Part shown: positions 26,205 through 34,236 of the stretch, piece by piece
How positions within the stretch are numbered: position 1 is the stretch's first letter
Layout: every line of letters starts with the position of its first letter
Source: Mycobacterium botniense
GTDB lineage: Bacteria; Actinomycetota; Actinomycetes; Mycobacteriales; Mycobacteriaceae
DNA length: 64,000 bases
NCBI RefSeq assembly: GCF_010723305.1
Contig: NZ_BLKW01000004.1
Span: 62,001 to 126,000 of the forward strand
Direction of reading: 5' to 3'
The notes under the pieces: generated by a model
The model's database searches: none
Told to the model about the DNA's origin: nothing
The model's input: the letters and a program-made list of their open reading frames with translations, nothing else
Position numbers and translations under genes: made by a program

Positions 26205-26533
26205 GTCTCCCGCGCGGGCTCGGTCGCGTAGATCTCACGGTAGAGCCGCGGCACCGGCGGGGGATCCATCTGCAGCAGCTCCAGCGACGACATCTGCCCG
26301 CTTTGACCGGCTTCGAACAACCGCTGGGCAGCCGCCTGCAGGTCATCGGTGTCAAGCTCGTAGACCGCGACGAATGGCCCGTTGCCGTCGAGCGGCGCGA
26401 AGCGACGCGCAGAAACGAAGCCGTCGATCGCCATGATCTCCGGCAGATGAACCTCGTTGTACCACTTGTGGTATTCCGCCTCGCGATCCGGTGCGACCGG
26501 CGCCGACTCCACATACATGATCCCTCTGGGCAT
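26201..26533 (-). CDS. small ferredoxin-like-fold protein of a dead catabolic operon
   Basis: A 110-residue intact frame: MPRGIMYVES, then HKWYNEVHLPEIMAIDGF and the rest of an EthD/DUF4286-like alpha+beta barrel. Such small proteins accompany ring- or side-chain-degrading enzymes. AGGAG seven bases before ATG 26533 sets the start; GTG 26539 is the alternative. Upstream lies a scrap of a flavoprotein dehydrogenase, downstream the E1-alpha wreck, so it is the only intact member left and may no longer have a role. Confidence 0.6.
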   Translation of the reverse strand: MPRGIMYVESAPVAPDREAEYHKWYNEVHLPEIMAIDGFVSARRFAPLDGNGPFVAVYELDTDDLQAAAQRLFEAGQSGQMSSLELLQMDPPPVPRLYREIYATEPARET

Positions 26534-26561
26534 GCTCACTCTCCTTTCCCGAATTGCTTAT

Positions 26562-26701
26562 TCAACAGCTCTTTTCGCCGTTCACCCTGCGGCCGGCGGC
26601 GTGACGGGCGGCGACGTGGCCGAACACCATTGAGCTGGCGATGCTCGCGCCGGCCCCGGGATAGGTTCGGCCCATCACACCGGCGGCACACCGTCAGCGG
26701 C
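26562..26701 (-). pseudogene. C-terminal scrap of an FAD-dependent dehydrogenase (fumarate reductase/KstD type)
   Basis: The last 38 codons read GVMGRTYPGAGASIASSMVF, then GHVAARHAAG, and stop at 26562. This is the FAD-contacting end of the fumarate reductase / 3-ketosteroid dehydrogenase flavoprotein family, which usually continues a GLYAAGE segment. Just upstream a fragment ADGVP survives out of frame, then homology stops at the end of ku. More than 400 codons are missing. Confidence 0.62.
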
Positions 26702-26711
26702 CATCCCGGGG

Positions 26712-27617
26712 TCAGGGCTTGGATCCCGCTTTGGCGGTCGCCGTCTTGGCGGTCGCCTTCGTGGTGGGTGCCTTCTTCGCGGTCGCCTTCGTGGTGGGTG
26801 CCTTCTTGGTCGGCGGTTTGTCATCGCCCGAGCGTGCCTTCACGCTGGCCTCCAGCTTGGCCAGCAGGTCGGAGACATCTTCGGTCTCATCCAGTTGGGT
26901 CGGTTGTTCCTCGACGGAAAACGCCTCTCCTCCTTCGAGTTTGGCTGAGATCAGCTCGCGCAGCTGGTCTTGGTAGGTATCTCGGTAGCGGTCCGGGTTG
27001 AAGTCTTCGGCCATCGACTCGACCACCTGCGCAGCCATTTTGAGTTCGGCGGGCTTGATGTCAACCTTCTTGTCGAGTACCGGGAAGTCGGGGTCGCGGA
27101 TCTCGTCCGGCCACAACAGGGTGTGGACCACCATCACCTCGCGCTTACTGAAATCCTTGACCCGCAGCGCCGCAAGCCGCGTCTTGTTACGCAGGGCGAA
27201 ATGCACGATCGCCACCCGGTCGGTCTCGGCCAGTGTCTTAGCAAGCAGCACATATGATTTAGTCGATTTTCCGTCCGGCTCCAGAAAGTAGCTGCGGTCA
27301 TACATCATCGGGTCAAGCTCGTTGGCCGGGACGAACTCGAGCACCTCGATCTCACGGCTGCGCTCTTCGGGCAACGTCGCGATGTCCTCGTCGGTGATCA
27401 CCACCAGCTGACCGTCGTCGGATACGTAAGCGCGCGCCACATCGCGGTAGTCGACCACCTCGCCGCACACCTCACAGACCCGCTTGTAACGGATGCGTCC
27501 ATTGTCTTTGGCGTGCACCTGATGGAATTTGATGTCATGGTCCTCGGTGGCGGAGTACACCTTGACCGGGACGTTGACCAGCCCGAACGAGATCGAGCCC
27601 TTCCAGATGGACCGCAT
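26712..27617 (-). CDS. ku: Ku, NHEJ DNA end-binding protein
   Basis: A 301-residue bacterial Ku starting MRSIWKGSISFGLVNVPVKV, with a ring-forming core to about residue 250. It binds double-strand DNA ends as a homodimer and recruits LigD for non-homologous end joining. After the core comes a basic tail (TKKAPTTKATAKKAPTTKATA) made by a 30-bp tandem repeat. The M. tuberculosis protein (Rv0937c) is 273 residues, so the extra length is this Lys/Thr/Ala tail, which may add DNA binding. ligD, normally next to ku, is 4 kb away here. Confidence 0.95.
   Translation of the reverse strand: MRSIWKGSISFGLVNVPVKVYSATEDHDIKFHQVHAKDNGRIRYKRVCEVCGEVVDYRDVARAYVSDDGQLVVITDEDIATLPEERSREIEVLEFVPANELDPMMYDRSYFLEPDGKSTKSYVLLAKTLAETDRVAIVHFALRNKTRLAALRVKDFSKREVMVVHTLLWPDEIRDPDFPVLDKKVDIKPAELKMAAQVVESMAEDFNPDRYRDTYQDQLRELISAKLEGGEAFSVEEQPTQLDETEDVSDLLAKLEASVKARSGDDKPPTKKAPTTKATAKKAPTTKATAKTATAKAGSKP
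26749..26808 (-). repeat. two 30-bp tandem copies coding the Ku tail
   Basis: Two adjacent 30-base units differing at one position encode KKAPTTKATA twice. A shorter related piece follows toward the end of the gene. Copy number could vary between strains by slippage. Confidence 0.85.
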
Positions 27618-27732
27618 ACAGCCAGTATGCCCACATCATCGCCCCCATACGCGGCCAGCCAAACATGTCACGGCGGTACCAGCTACCGGCCTGTGCCAAA
27701 CGACCACCCGAGGCGGCAAGTATTCGGACATT

Positions 27733-28995
27733 TCACATGGTGCAGGACGTGCCGCGAGTACCGGCGGGCTTCCTTCCGGTCACACACCACGTTTCGACGC
27801 GTCCCGCCCCCTTCACCTCGATCGTCCCCTTTGCTTCGCAATCGAATTCGTCGCACACGAGATCGAAGGTGTTGCGCGTGATCTGGATGACGTTGCTCTC
27901 GCCGTGAGATTCCATGCGGCTGGCCATGTTTACCGTCTCGCCCCACAGATCGTAGGCGAACTTCTTACGGCCGATGACGCCCGCGACCACCGGCCCGGAG
28001 TGGATGCCGATACGGAAAGCAAGCCGCCGCCCGCCGAACATGCGCGAGCCGATTTCGGCTCGCATATCGAGCGCCAGGTTGACGAGGGCCTGGGCGTGAT
28101 CGGCGCGCGGGCGCGGCACGCCGGCGGCGACCATGTAACAGTCGCCGATCGTCTTGATTTTCTCCAGGTCGTACGTGTCGACAAGCGTGTCAAAACACTG
28201 GAACACCTCGTTGAGAAGATCGACCAGCCTCAGCGGTGTCATGCTCGCTGCCATCGGGGTGAACCCCACGATGTCGGCGAACAGGATGCTGGCGCCCTCA
28301 TAATGGGCTGCGATCGCGCGGGGTTGCGTTTTCAGCGCCTCGGAGATCTCCCTGGGCAGGATGTTGAGCAGCAGCATCTCCGAGCGTTTCTGAAAGAAGT
28401 TGCGGCGACTGACGAAGTAGTGCAGCAGCCCGAACACGATCGTGATCACCGCTCCGAGGTTGAGCACGAAAAACCAGGTGACGAAGGCGTCGGGCAGGTG
28501 ACCAGGCACCAGATGGGGCTGCAGCAGCGCCGTCACAATCAGCAGCGCGACGAAGCCCGCGATCCACAGCAGCGTCCGCCTGAGCTCATGCAGGAGAAGC
28601 GAACCCACGGGACACAGTGCCGCCCAGATGATGACGCCGCTCGATTGCCGGAAGCCGCCCAAGGCGATCGTCACCAGCCACGGCAGGATCAGGATGAGCA
28701 GCAGTTGGGTGGATCGGTACAACGCCAGATTGCGGGTCCAGGCGAAAAACGCGGTGTTCACCAGCGTGAAGACCGAATAAAACGCCGGCACCGCGGCGGC
28801 CAATGGGACGTGCACCAGCAGGTAGATCACGCTCCACAGCGCGGTGAGCGGTATGGTGCCTGCGCACAGCACCACGGCCAGACGCTTCTGCAGGGCCGTT
28901 TCGTCGGTGTCGGTTGCGGTGGCACCGATGCGTCCCGCCCATGCTGTGAGATCGTGGGCAGCAGCGGGGCGCCGGGAGAGCAAACCACCACCCAT
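27733..28995 (-). CDS. membrane class III adenylate cyclase
   Basis: A 420-residue protein with six membrane helices (about 38-195) followed by one class III cyclase domain. All catalytic positions look present: metal Asp241 (LFADIVGFT) and Asp285 (KIKTIGDCYM), the substrate-specifying Lys/Asp pair (KTIG and YDLWG), and the transition-state Asn/Arg in NMASRM. It should form a homodimer with two active sites, as in the mammalian-like mycobacterial cyclases (Rv1625c type). Start MGGGLL is chosen because GAGGGG lies six bases upstream; an open frame extends to 29091 without cyclase-like sequence. It lies between ku and a mannitol/fructose operon on the same strand. Confidence 0.88.
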   Translation of the reverse strand: MGGGLLSRRPAAAHDLTAWAGRIGATATDTDETALQKRLAVVLCAGTIPLTALWSVIYLLVHVPLAAAVPAFYSVFTLVNTAFFAWTRNLALYRSTQLLLILILPWLVTIALGGFRQSSGVIIWAALCPVGSLLLHELRRTLLWIAGFVALLIVTALLQPHLVPGHLPDAFVTWFFVLNLGAVITIVFGLLHYFVSRRNFFQKRSEMLLLNILPREISEALKTQPRAIAAHYEGASILFADIVGFTPMAASMTPLRLVDLLNEVFQCFDTLVDTYDLEKIKTIGDCYMVAAGVPRPRADHAQALVNLALDMRAEIGSRMFGGRRLAFRIGIHSGPVVAGVIGRKKFAYDLWGETVNMASRMESHGESNVIQITRNTFDLVCDEFDCEAKGTIEVKGAGRVETWCVTGRKPAGTRGTSCTM

Positions 28996-29167
28996 CGGTA
29001 TCCCCTCGCCCCCCGGCCATTTGTCATTGCCGGGGGCAGCCGCGTTTATCGTCTGGCCTCGCCGGGGTCGAACGGCGCGCACCATGTGCACCGACAGTTT
29101 CGGCCCCGACCGCCTCCCTTCTCGTGCAACCGATACGTTAGCTGACGTGGAGCCGTGTTAACGCGGT

Positions 29168-30109
29168 TCAAGCGGGTTGGGCCGGCAGTGAGGTGGTCGC
29201 CGCGGCAGCGGCCAGCGCGGCCCGATCGGGCAGGTCAGCACCGGCGCGGGCGACCGTGAGCGCCGAGGTGAGGCTGGCCGCCTCGAGCGCGGCGGTGAGC
29301 GTGTCAAGCGGTATCCGCCGCAGTTCGCCGCGTCGGCCGGCGCCGAGCAGGCCCAGCCGCCACAACGCGTCGATCAAACCGGCCATGAACGCATCGCCGG
29401 CGCCGATGGTGTCGACGACCCGCACCGGTCGGGCCGCTACCCGGGTCGCACCGGCGGCGCATACCGCCATCGCGCCCTGCTCACCCCTGGTGACCGCGAC
29501 GATGGAGGCGCCCAGCGTTAACCACGTCTGAGCGATCCGCTCGGGGGGACGGTTGGGGTCGATCCAGCGCAGGTCCTCTGCGCTGGCTTTGACGACGTCG
29601 CTGCGCTCGACCAGGTGCCTGATCCGTTGGCGGGCCCGATCCGGGTCGACGAGCCCGGGACGGACATTGGGGTCGAATGTGACTGTGGCCGACACCCGGT
29701 AGGTGTCGATCAGCGCTACGACCGCCGGGCACCCCGGTTCGCGCACGGCGGCGATGGATCCGGTGTGCACGACAAGCGGTGGCGTCACCGCCGGCGTACC
29801 GGAAAGTTGCCAGTGCACGTCGAACACATAGTCTGCCGATCCGTCTTCGCGCACCGTCACCCGCGCGGTCGATGTCCTGCCGGCACTGATGCTTCCCGGA
29901 ACAAGTTGTGCACCAGAGGAATTGATGTATTCGGTGATGCGCTGGCCAGCTGTGTCGTCGCCGATGTGGGTCAGGAAATCCACATCGCGGCCCAACCGTG
30001 CGAGCCCGACAGCGACGTTGAGCGGGCTGCCGCCGACATACTCGTGCACCTGCCCGTCGCGCTCGACGATGTCGATCAGCGCTTCACCGATCACCAGTCC
30101 ACGCGTCAT
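29168..30109 (-). CDS. PfkB-family sugar kinase, probably fructokinase
   Basis: A 313-residue ribokinase-fold kinase: GGSPLNVAVGLARLG (about 26-40) for sugar binding and DTIGAGDAF (about 235) with the anion hole and catalytic Asp. It begins inside the stop of the upstream polyol dehydrogenase gene (ATGA overlap), so its substrate is likely the dehydrogenase product, fructose, giving fructose-6-phosphate for glycolysis. Confidence 0.85.
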   Translation of the reverse strand: MTRGLVIGEALIDIVERDGQVHEYVGGSPLNVAVGLARLGRDVDFLTHIGDDTAGQRITEYINSSGAQLVPGSISAGRTSTARVTVREDGSADYVFDVHWQLSGTPAVTPPLVVHTGSIAAVREPGCPAVVALIDTYRVSATVTFDPNVRPGLVDPDRARQRIRHLVERSDVVKASAEDLRWIDPNRPPERIAQTWLTLGASIVAVTRGEQGAMAVCAAGATRVAARPVRVVDTIGAGDAFMAGLIDALWRLGLLGAGRRGELRRIPLDTLTAALEAASLTSALTVARAGADLPDRAALAAAAATTSLPAQPA

Positions 30110-31515
30110 CAGGCGTCCCTGCGCAGCAACGCCTGCAGCGTCGCGCGGGCCCCGTGGCGATGCAGCGAGTCCAGCGCCCAGCGGTAGGCCTCGACGAAGC
30201 GCGGCGCCCGTGCCAGATCCCCGAACAGCGTGGCGTTCTCGATGAACGCGGTTGGATGTGCGCGCTGCGAGCGGGCGATCGCCACCACCGTGTCGGCAAG
30301 CTGGTCGACGACCTCGATCGGTTCACCGTGCTCGTCGACACCCTCGGCGTAGCGGGCCCAGCTGGCCACCGCCGCCGACGCCAGCTCGATCGGCCCGCTG
30401 GTGGCCAGGTTGGCACGGATGACCGGCAGCAGCCATCGCGGGACGCGATCCGAGGCGTAGGCGCATAACCGCGCGACGGTATCGGGCACACCGGGGTTGG
30501 TGAACCGCTCGATCAGGGTGCGCTTGTACTCATCCAGATTGATACCCGGCACCGGTGGCAGCGTCGGGGTGGCTTCGGAATCGAGGTAGGCCCGCAGAAA
30601 CGTTACGAGCAGCGGGTCGCGGGCGGCCTCGTGGACGAACCGGTACCCGCACAGGGAGGCGAAGTAGCACAGGCACTGGTGGCCGGCATTGACCAACCGC
30701 AGCTTCATCAACTCATACGGACCGACATCATCGACCAGCAGGACGCCAGCCTCCTCCAACGGAGGCCTGCCGTCGCAGAAGTCATCCTCGAGCACCCAGG
30801 CGGCGAACGGCTCGGCCAGCACCGGCCACCGGTCGGCAACACCGAAGTCACGTTCCAGCCCAGCAATGACATCCGGTGTGGTGGCCGGGGTGATCCGGTC
30901 CACCATCGAGCACGGGAAGCGGGTGTGCTCGCCGATCCACTCGGCCAGACCGCGATGACGATGTTCGGCCCGCGCCAGCAGGGCACGCCGGGCGGCTTGC
31001 CCGTTGCTTTCGACGTTGTCGCACGACACGATCGTCGGCGAGGCCAGGCCCCGGTCGCGGCGCCGGGCCAACGCCTCGGCGATCACCGCGAACGCCGGCC
31101 CGTCCGGGTCGGCATACCCGCCCTCGGTGATGGTCAGCGAGATGATCCGGGTGGTGGGTGCCGCCAGCAGCTCGATGGTCGCCTCCGGCTCATCGGGCGC
31201 GTAGCGGTAGTCGATGATCGAGCCGATCACTTGCGCGTCGCGGCCGCCGCCGGGCTGCGGCGAAATCAGCGTGTACAACCCGTCCTGGGCGCGCAGCACA
31301 TCTCGCATCCGGGCGTCGCCCGGCAGCACCCCAATCCCGCAGATGCCCCACTCGCGGGCCAAGCCGCGCCGCAACAGCCGGTCGAGGTAGGCGGCCTGAT
31401 GGGCCCGATGAAACCCGCCGACACCGATATGCGCGATGCCGATGCCGACGCGGTTTCGGTCATAGCCCGGCGCGGCAATCGGTAGTCGCTGCACCGTGGC
31501 AGCGTTCAGTCGCAT
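30109..31515 (-). CDS. mannitol dehydrogenase family polyol dehydrogenase
   Basis: A 468-residue long-chain polyol dehydrogenase. The NAD-binding motif is IGVGGFHRAHQA (near 30), with SCDNVESNG and the catalytic helix block ELMKLRLVNAGHQCLCYFA (K, N and H of the K-x5-N-x2-H pattern). It would oxidise mannitol or a similar polyol to the ketose. First gene of an operon with the fructokinase. Start MRLNAATVQRLP is the first Met adjoining family sequence; the frame is open further to 31857. Confidence 0.88.
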   Translation of the reverse strand: MRLNAATVQRLPIAAPGYDRNRVGIGIAHIGVGGFHRAHQAAYLDRLLRRGLAREWGICGIGVLPGDARMRDVLRAQDGLYTLISPQPGGGRDAQVIGSIIDYRYAPDEPEATIELLAAPTTRIISLTITEGGYADPDGPAFAVIAEALARRRDRGLASPTIVSCDNVESNGQAARRALLARAEHRHRGLAEWIGEHTRFPCSMVDRITPATTPDVIAGLERDFGVADRWPVLAEPFAAWVLEDDFCDGRPPLEEAGVLLVDDVGPYELMKLRLVNAGHQCLCYFASLCGYRFVHEAARDPLLVTFLRAYLDSEATPTLPPVPGINLDEYKRTLIERFTNPGVPDTVARLCAYASDRVPRWLLPVIRANLATSGPIELASAAVASWARYAEGVDEHGEPIEVVDQLADTVVAIARSQRAHPTAFIENATLFGDLARAPRFVEAYRWALDSLHRHGARATLQALLRRDA

Positions 31516-31725
31516 CGCACCCCAACCACGTCTCGACCGTACGACGGACCGGGCACGGCAATGGAGGCGCCTCACCCCCGAAGTGGCCTCGCCGGGGAGG
31601 TCACGCCGCGACCGGTGAGAGGCTGGCTGGTGCTGGTGTGGCAGGTGTGGCCCAGCCGGGCTACATCCGCTTTCCGCAATCGCCGCGAGCGCCCGCCGGG
31701 GCGCCGATCGACGTACGTTGACAGC

Positions 31726-33987
31726 ATGAAACCGGCCCAGGCTCGGCCGCGGGTGACGCTGACCAACGCCGACAAGGTGCTCTATCCGGCCACGGGCACC
31801 ACCAAAGGCGATGTGTTCGACTATTACACCCACATCGCCGAGGTGATGCTGCCCCACATCGCCGGCCGTCCCGCCACCCGAAAGCGCTGGCCCAACGGGG
31901 TCGACCAGGCGTCGTTTTTCGAAAAACAGCTCGCCGCGTCGGCGCCGGCCTGGCTATCCCGCGCCAGCGTGACTCATCGGTCAGCAACCACAACCTATCC
32001 GATCATCGACAGCCCCGCCGCGCTGGCGTGGATCGCCCAGCAGGCGGCGCTGGAGGTGCACGTGCCGCAGTGGCGGTTCGTCGCCGAGTCGACAGGCGGT
32101 GAAGAGCTAAAACCCGGTCCGGCAACGCGATTGGTGTTCGACCTCGACCCTGGGGAAGGTGTGACGATGGCCCAGCTGGCCGAGGTGGCCCGTGCTGTGC
32201 GAGACCTGATCGCCGGTATCGGCCTGACCACCTATCCGTTGACCAGCGGCAGCAAAGGACTGCACCTTTACACCCCACTGGACAAGCCGGTCAGTACTAA
32301 GGGCGCCACCATACTGGCCAAACGCATCGCGCAGCAACTGGAAAGGTCAATGCCGAAGCGAGTCACCACGAGCATGACCAGAAGCCTGCGGGCGGGCAAG
32401 GTGTTCGTGGACTGGAGCCAGAACAACGGGTCGAAGACCACCGTGGCGCCCTACTCGCTGCGCGGTCGCGAACACCCTACCGTCGCCGCGCCGCGCACCT
32501 GGGAAGAACTCGACGACAACGCGCTTGGTCAATTGCGCTACGACGAAGTGCTCAAGCGGGTGGCCCGGGATGGCGATCTGCTGGCGCCGCTGGATCCCGA
32601 GGTGCAGACCGACCGGCTGACCAAATACCGCAGCATGCGCGACGTGACAAAAACCCCGGAGCCAGTATCTGTCCCGAAACCTGTTACTGGCCATAATAAT
32701 ACGTTCGTCATTCAGGAACACCACGCCCGACGGCTGCACTACGACTTCCGCCTGGAACGCGACGGGGTGCTGGTGTCGTGGGCGGTGCCGAAAAACCTTC
32801 CCAAGACCTCGTCGGTGAACCATCTTGCGGTGCACACCGAGGATCATCCGATCGACTACGCCACTTTCGAGGGCACCATTCCCAAAGGGCAATACGGTGC
32901 CGGCAGCGTGGTCATCTGGGACTCGGGCACTTACGACACCGAGAAGTTCCGCGACGACGAGGTCATCATCACCCTGCACGGCAAACGGATCAGCGGGCGC
33001 TACGCGCTGATCCGCACAAACGGCGACCAGTGGCTCGTGCACCGGATGAAAGACCAGAAGGTTTTCCGTTTCGACGAGTTGTCCCCCATGCTGGCCACCG
33101 AGGGTTCGGTGGCAGCCCTGAAGTCCGGCCAGTGGGCGTTCGAAGGCAAGTGGGACGGTTACCGGCTGCTGGTCGACGCTGACCACGGCCGGGTGCGGCT
33201 GCGTTCCCGCAGCGGTCGCGACGTCACCAAGGAATTTCCCCGATTACACTCGATGGCAGAAGATTTCGCAGACCACTACCTGGTGTTCGACGGGGAGGTG
33301 GTCGCTCTCGACAAATCCGGGGTGCCGCGGTTCACTGAGATGCAAAACCGCAGCCGCGCAACGCGCCTCGAGTTCTGGGCATTCGACCTGCTCTACCTGG
33401 ACGGCCGCTCTTTGCTGCGGGCCAAATACAGCGACCGGCGTCGTCTACTGGAAACCCTGGCCGACGGCAGTGACCTGGCTGTCCCGCCGCTGCTGCCCGG
33501 CGACGGCCCGGCAGCTCTGGAGTATTCCCGAAAACACGGCTGGGAAGGTGTGGTCGCCAAGAAACGCAACTCCACGTATCAACCGGGCCGGCGCTCGGCA
33601 TCGTGGATCAAGGAGAAGCTGTGGAAAACGGTGGAAGTGGTCATCGGCGGATGGCGCGCCGGCGAAGGCGGGCGCACCAGCGGGATCGGTTCGCTGCTGG
33701 TGGGTATTCCGACCGAGCATGGTCTGCGTTTCGCCGGGCGGGTGGGCACCGGCTTCACCGAACGCGCCCTCGCCGAACTCAAGCAGATGCTGGAACCGCT
33801 GAAGACCAGCCGATCCCCTTTTATCGGAACGCTTTCCGGCCGGGACGCCGAAGGCGTCACCTTCGTCCAACCAAGACTGGTCGGGGAAGTCCGTTACAGC
33901 GAGTGGACACCAGAAGGACGGCTGCGCCAACCGAGTTGGCGCGGATTGCGGCCCGACAAAACGCCCGACGACGTGGTGCGGGAATGA
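31726..33987 (+). CDS. ligD: LigD, ATP-dependent DNA ligase/polymerase/phosphoesterase
   Basis: A 753-residue three-domain NHEJ enzyme in the actinobacterial order: polymerase/primase domain (about 1-300, metal Asp pair in LVFDLDPGEG), 3'-phosphoesterase domain (about 320-440, FVIQEHHARRLHYDFRLE), then the ligase domain with the adenylated Lys in EGKWDGYRL (near 475) and the later motifs WEGVVAKK. It processes and seals ends held by Ku. ATG 31726 gives MKPAQARPRVTLTNADKVLYP, matching the known family start; no ribosome site precedes it, so a leaderless message is possible. Divergent from the mannitol operon. Confidence 0.95.
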   Translation: MKPAQARPRVTLTNADKVLYPATGTTKGDVFDYYTHIAEVMLPHIAGRPATRKRWPNGVDQASFFEKQLAASAPAWLSRASVTHRSATTTYPIIDSPAALAWIAQQAALEVHVPQWRFVAESTGGEELKPGPATRLVFDLDPGEGVTMAQLAEVARAVRDLIAGIGLTTYPLTSGSKGLHLYTPLDKPVSTKGATILAKRIAQQLERSMPKRVTTSMTRSLRAGKVFVDWSQNNGSKTTVAPYSLRGREHPTVAAPRTWEELDDNALGQLRYDEVLKRVARDGDLLAPLDPEVQTDRLTKYRSMRDVTKTPEPVSVPKPVTGHNNTFVIQEHHARRLHYDFRLERDGVLVSWAVPKNLPKTSSVNHLAVHTEDHPIDYATFEGTIPKGQYGAGSVVIWDSGTYDTEKFRDDEVIITLHGKRISGRYALIRTNGDQWLVHRMKDQKVFRFDELSPMLATEGSVAALKSGQWAFEGKWDGYRLLVDADHGRVRLRSRSGRDVTKEFPRLHSMAEDFADHYLVFDGEVVALDKSGVPRFTEMQNRSRATRLEFWAFDLLYLDGRSLLRAKYSDRRRLLETLADGSDLAVPPLLPGDGPAALEYSRKHGWEGVVAKKRNSTYQPGRRSASWIKEKLWKTVEVVIGGWRAGEGGRTSGIGSLLVGIPTEHGLRFAGRVGTGFTERALAELKQMLEPLKTSRSPFIGTLSGRDAEGVTFVQPRLVGEVRYSEWTPEGRLRQPSWRGLRPDKTPDDVVRE

Positions 33988-34044
33988 CTTGCGGTTCAAC
34001 GCCGTCCGACACGGGCCGGATCGGCGCCGGAGAGCAGAACCGCG

Positions 34045-34218
34045 GTGTTCCGGCGCTGGGCCGAAAAGAGCGCGGACGAAAAACTGCGGAACGTGGCGGG
34101 CGATATCATCGACGCACACCGGGGTGGGACGCTTGATGCCATGCTGCCGCGTCGGACGACCCTCGTCGAGGCGCTGGCCATGAGGCGGGGCGGCCGAGGC
34201 CACCGGTTTGACCGCTGA
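34045..34218 (+). CDS. possible 57-residue ORF or gene remnant
   Basis: A GTG-initiated frame reading VFRRWAEKSADEKLRNVAGD and onward, with balanced, helix-like composition unlike the shadow frames around it. It fills the gap between ligD and the bifunctional hydrolase gene. No ribosome site and no family recognised. Confidence 0.25.
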   Translation: MFRRWAEKSADEKLRNVAGDIIDAHRGGTLDAMLPRRTTLVEALAMRRGGRGHRFDR

Positions 34219-34236
34219 TTCGAGGAGCAAACCACT

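Noticed and set aside
27529..29145. 538-residue plus-strand frame antisense to the adenylate cyclase
   Set aside because: Its composition (His/Gln/Arg-rich) and the complete set of cyclase motifs on the other strand show it is a shadow.
32685..32702. CCATAATAAT in ligD resembling the AT-rich palindrome at 16029
   Set aside because: Only ten bases in common, inside coding sequence, and without the matching left arm.
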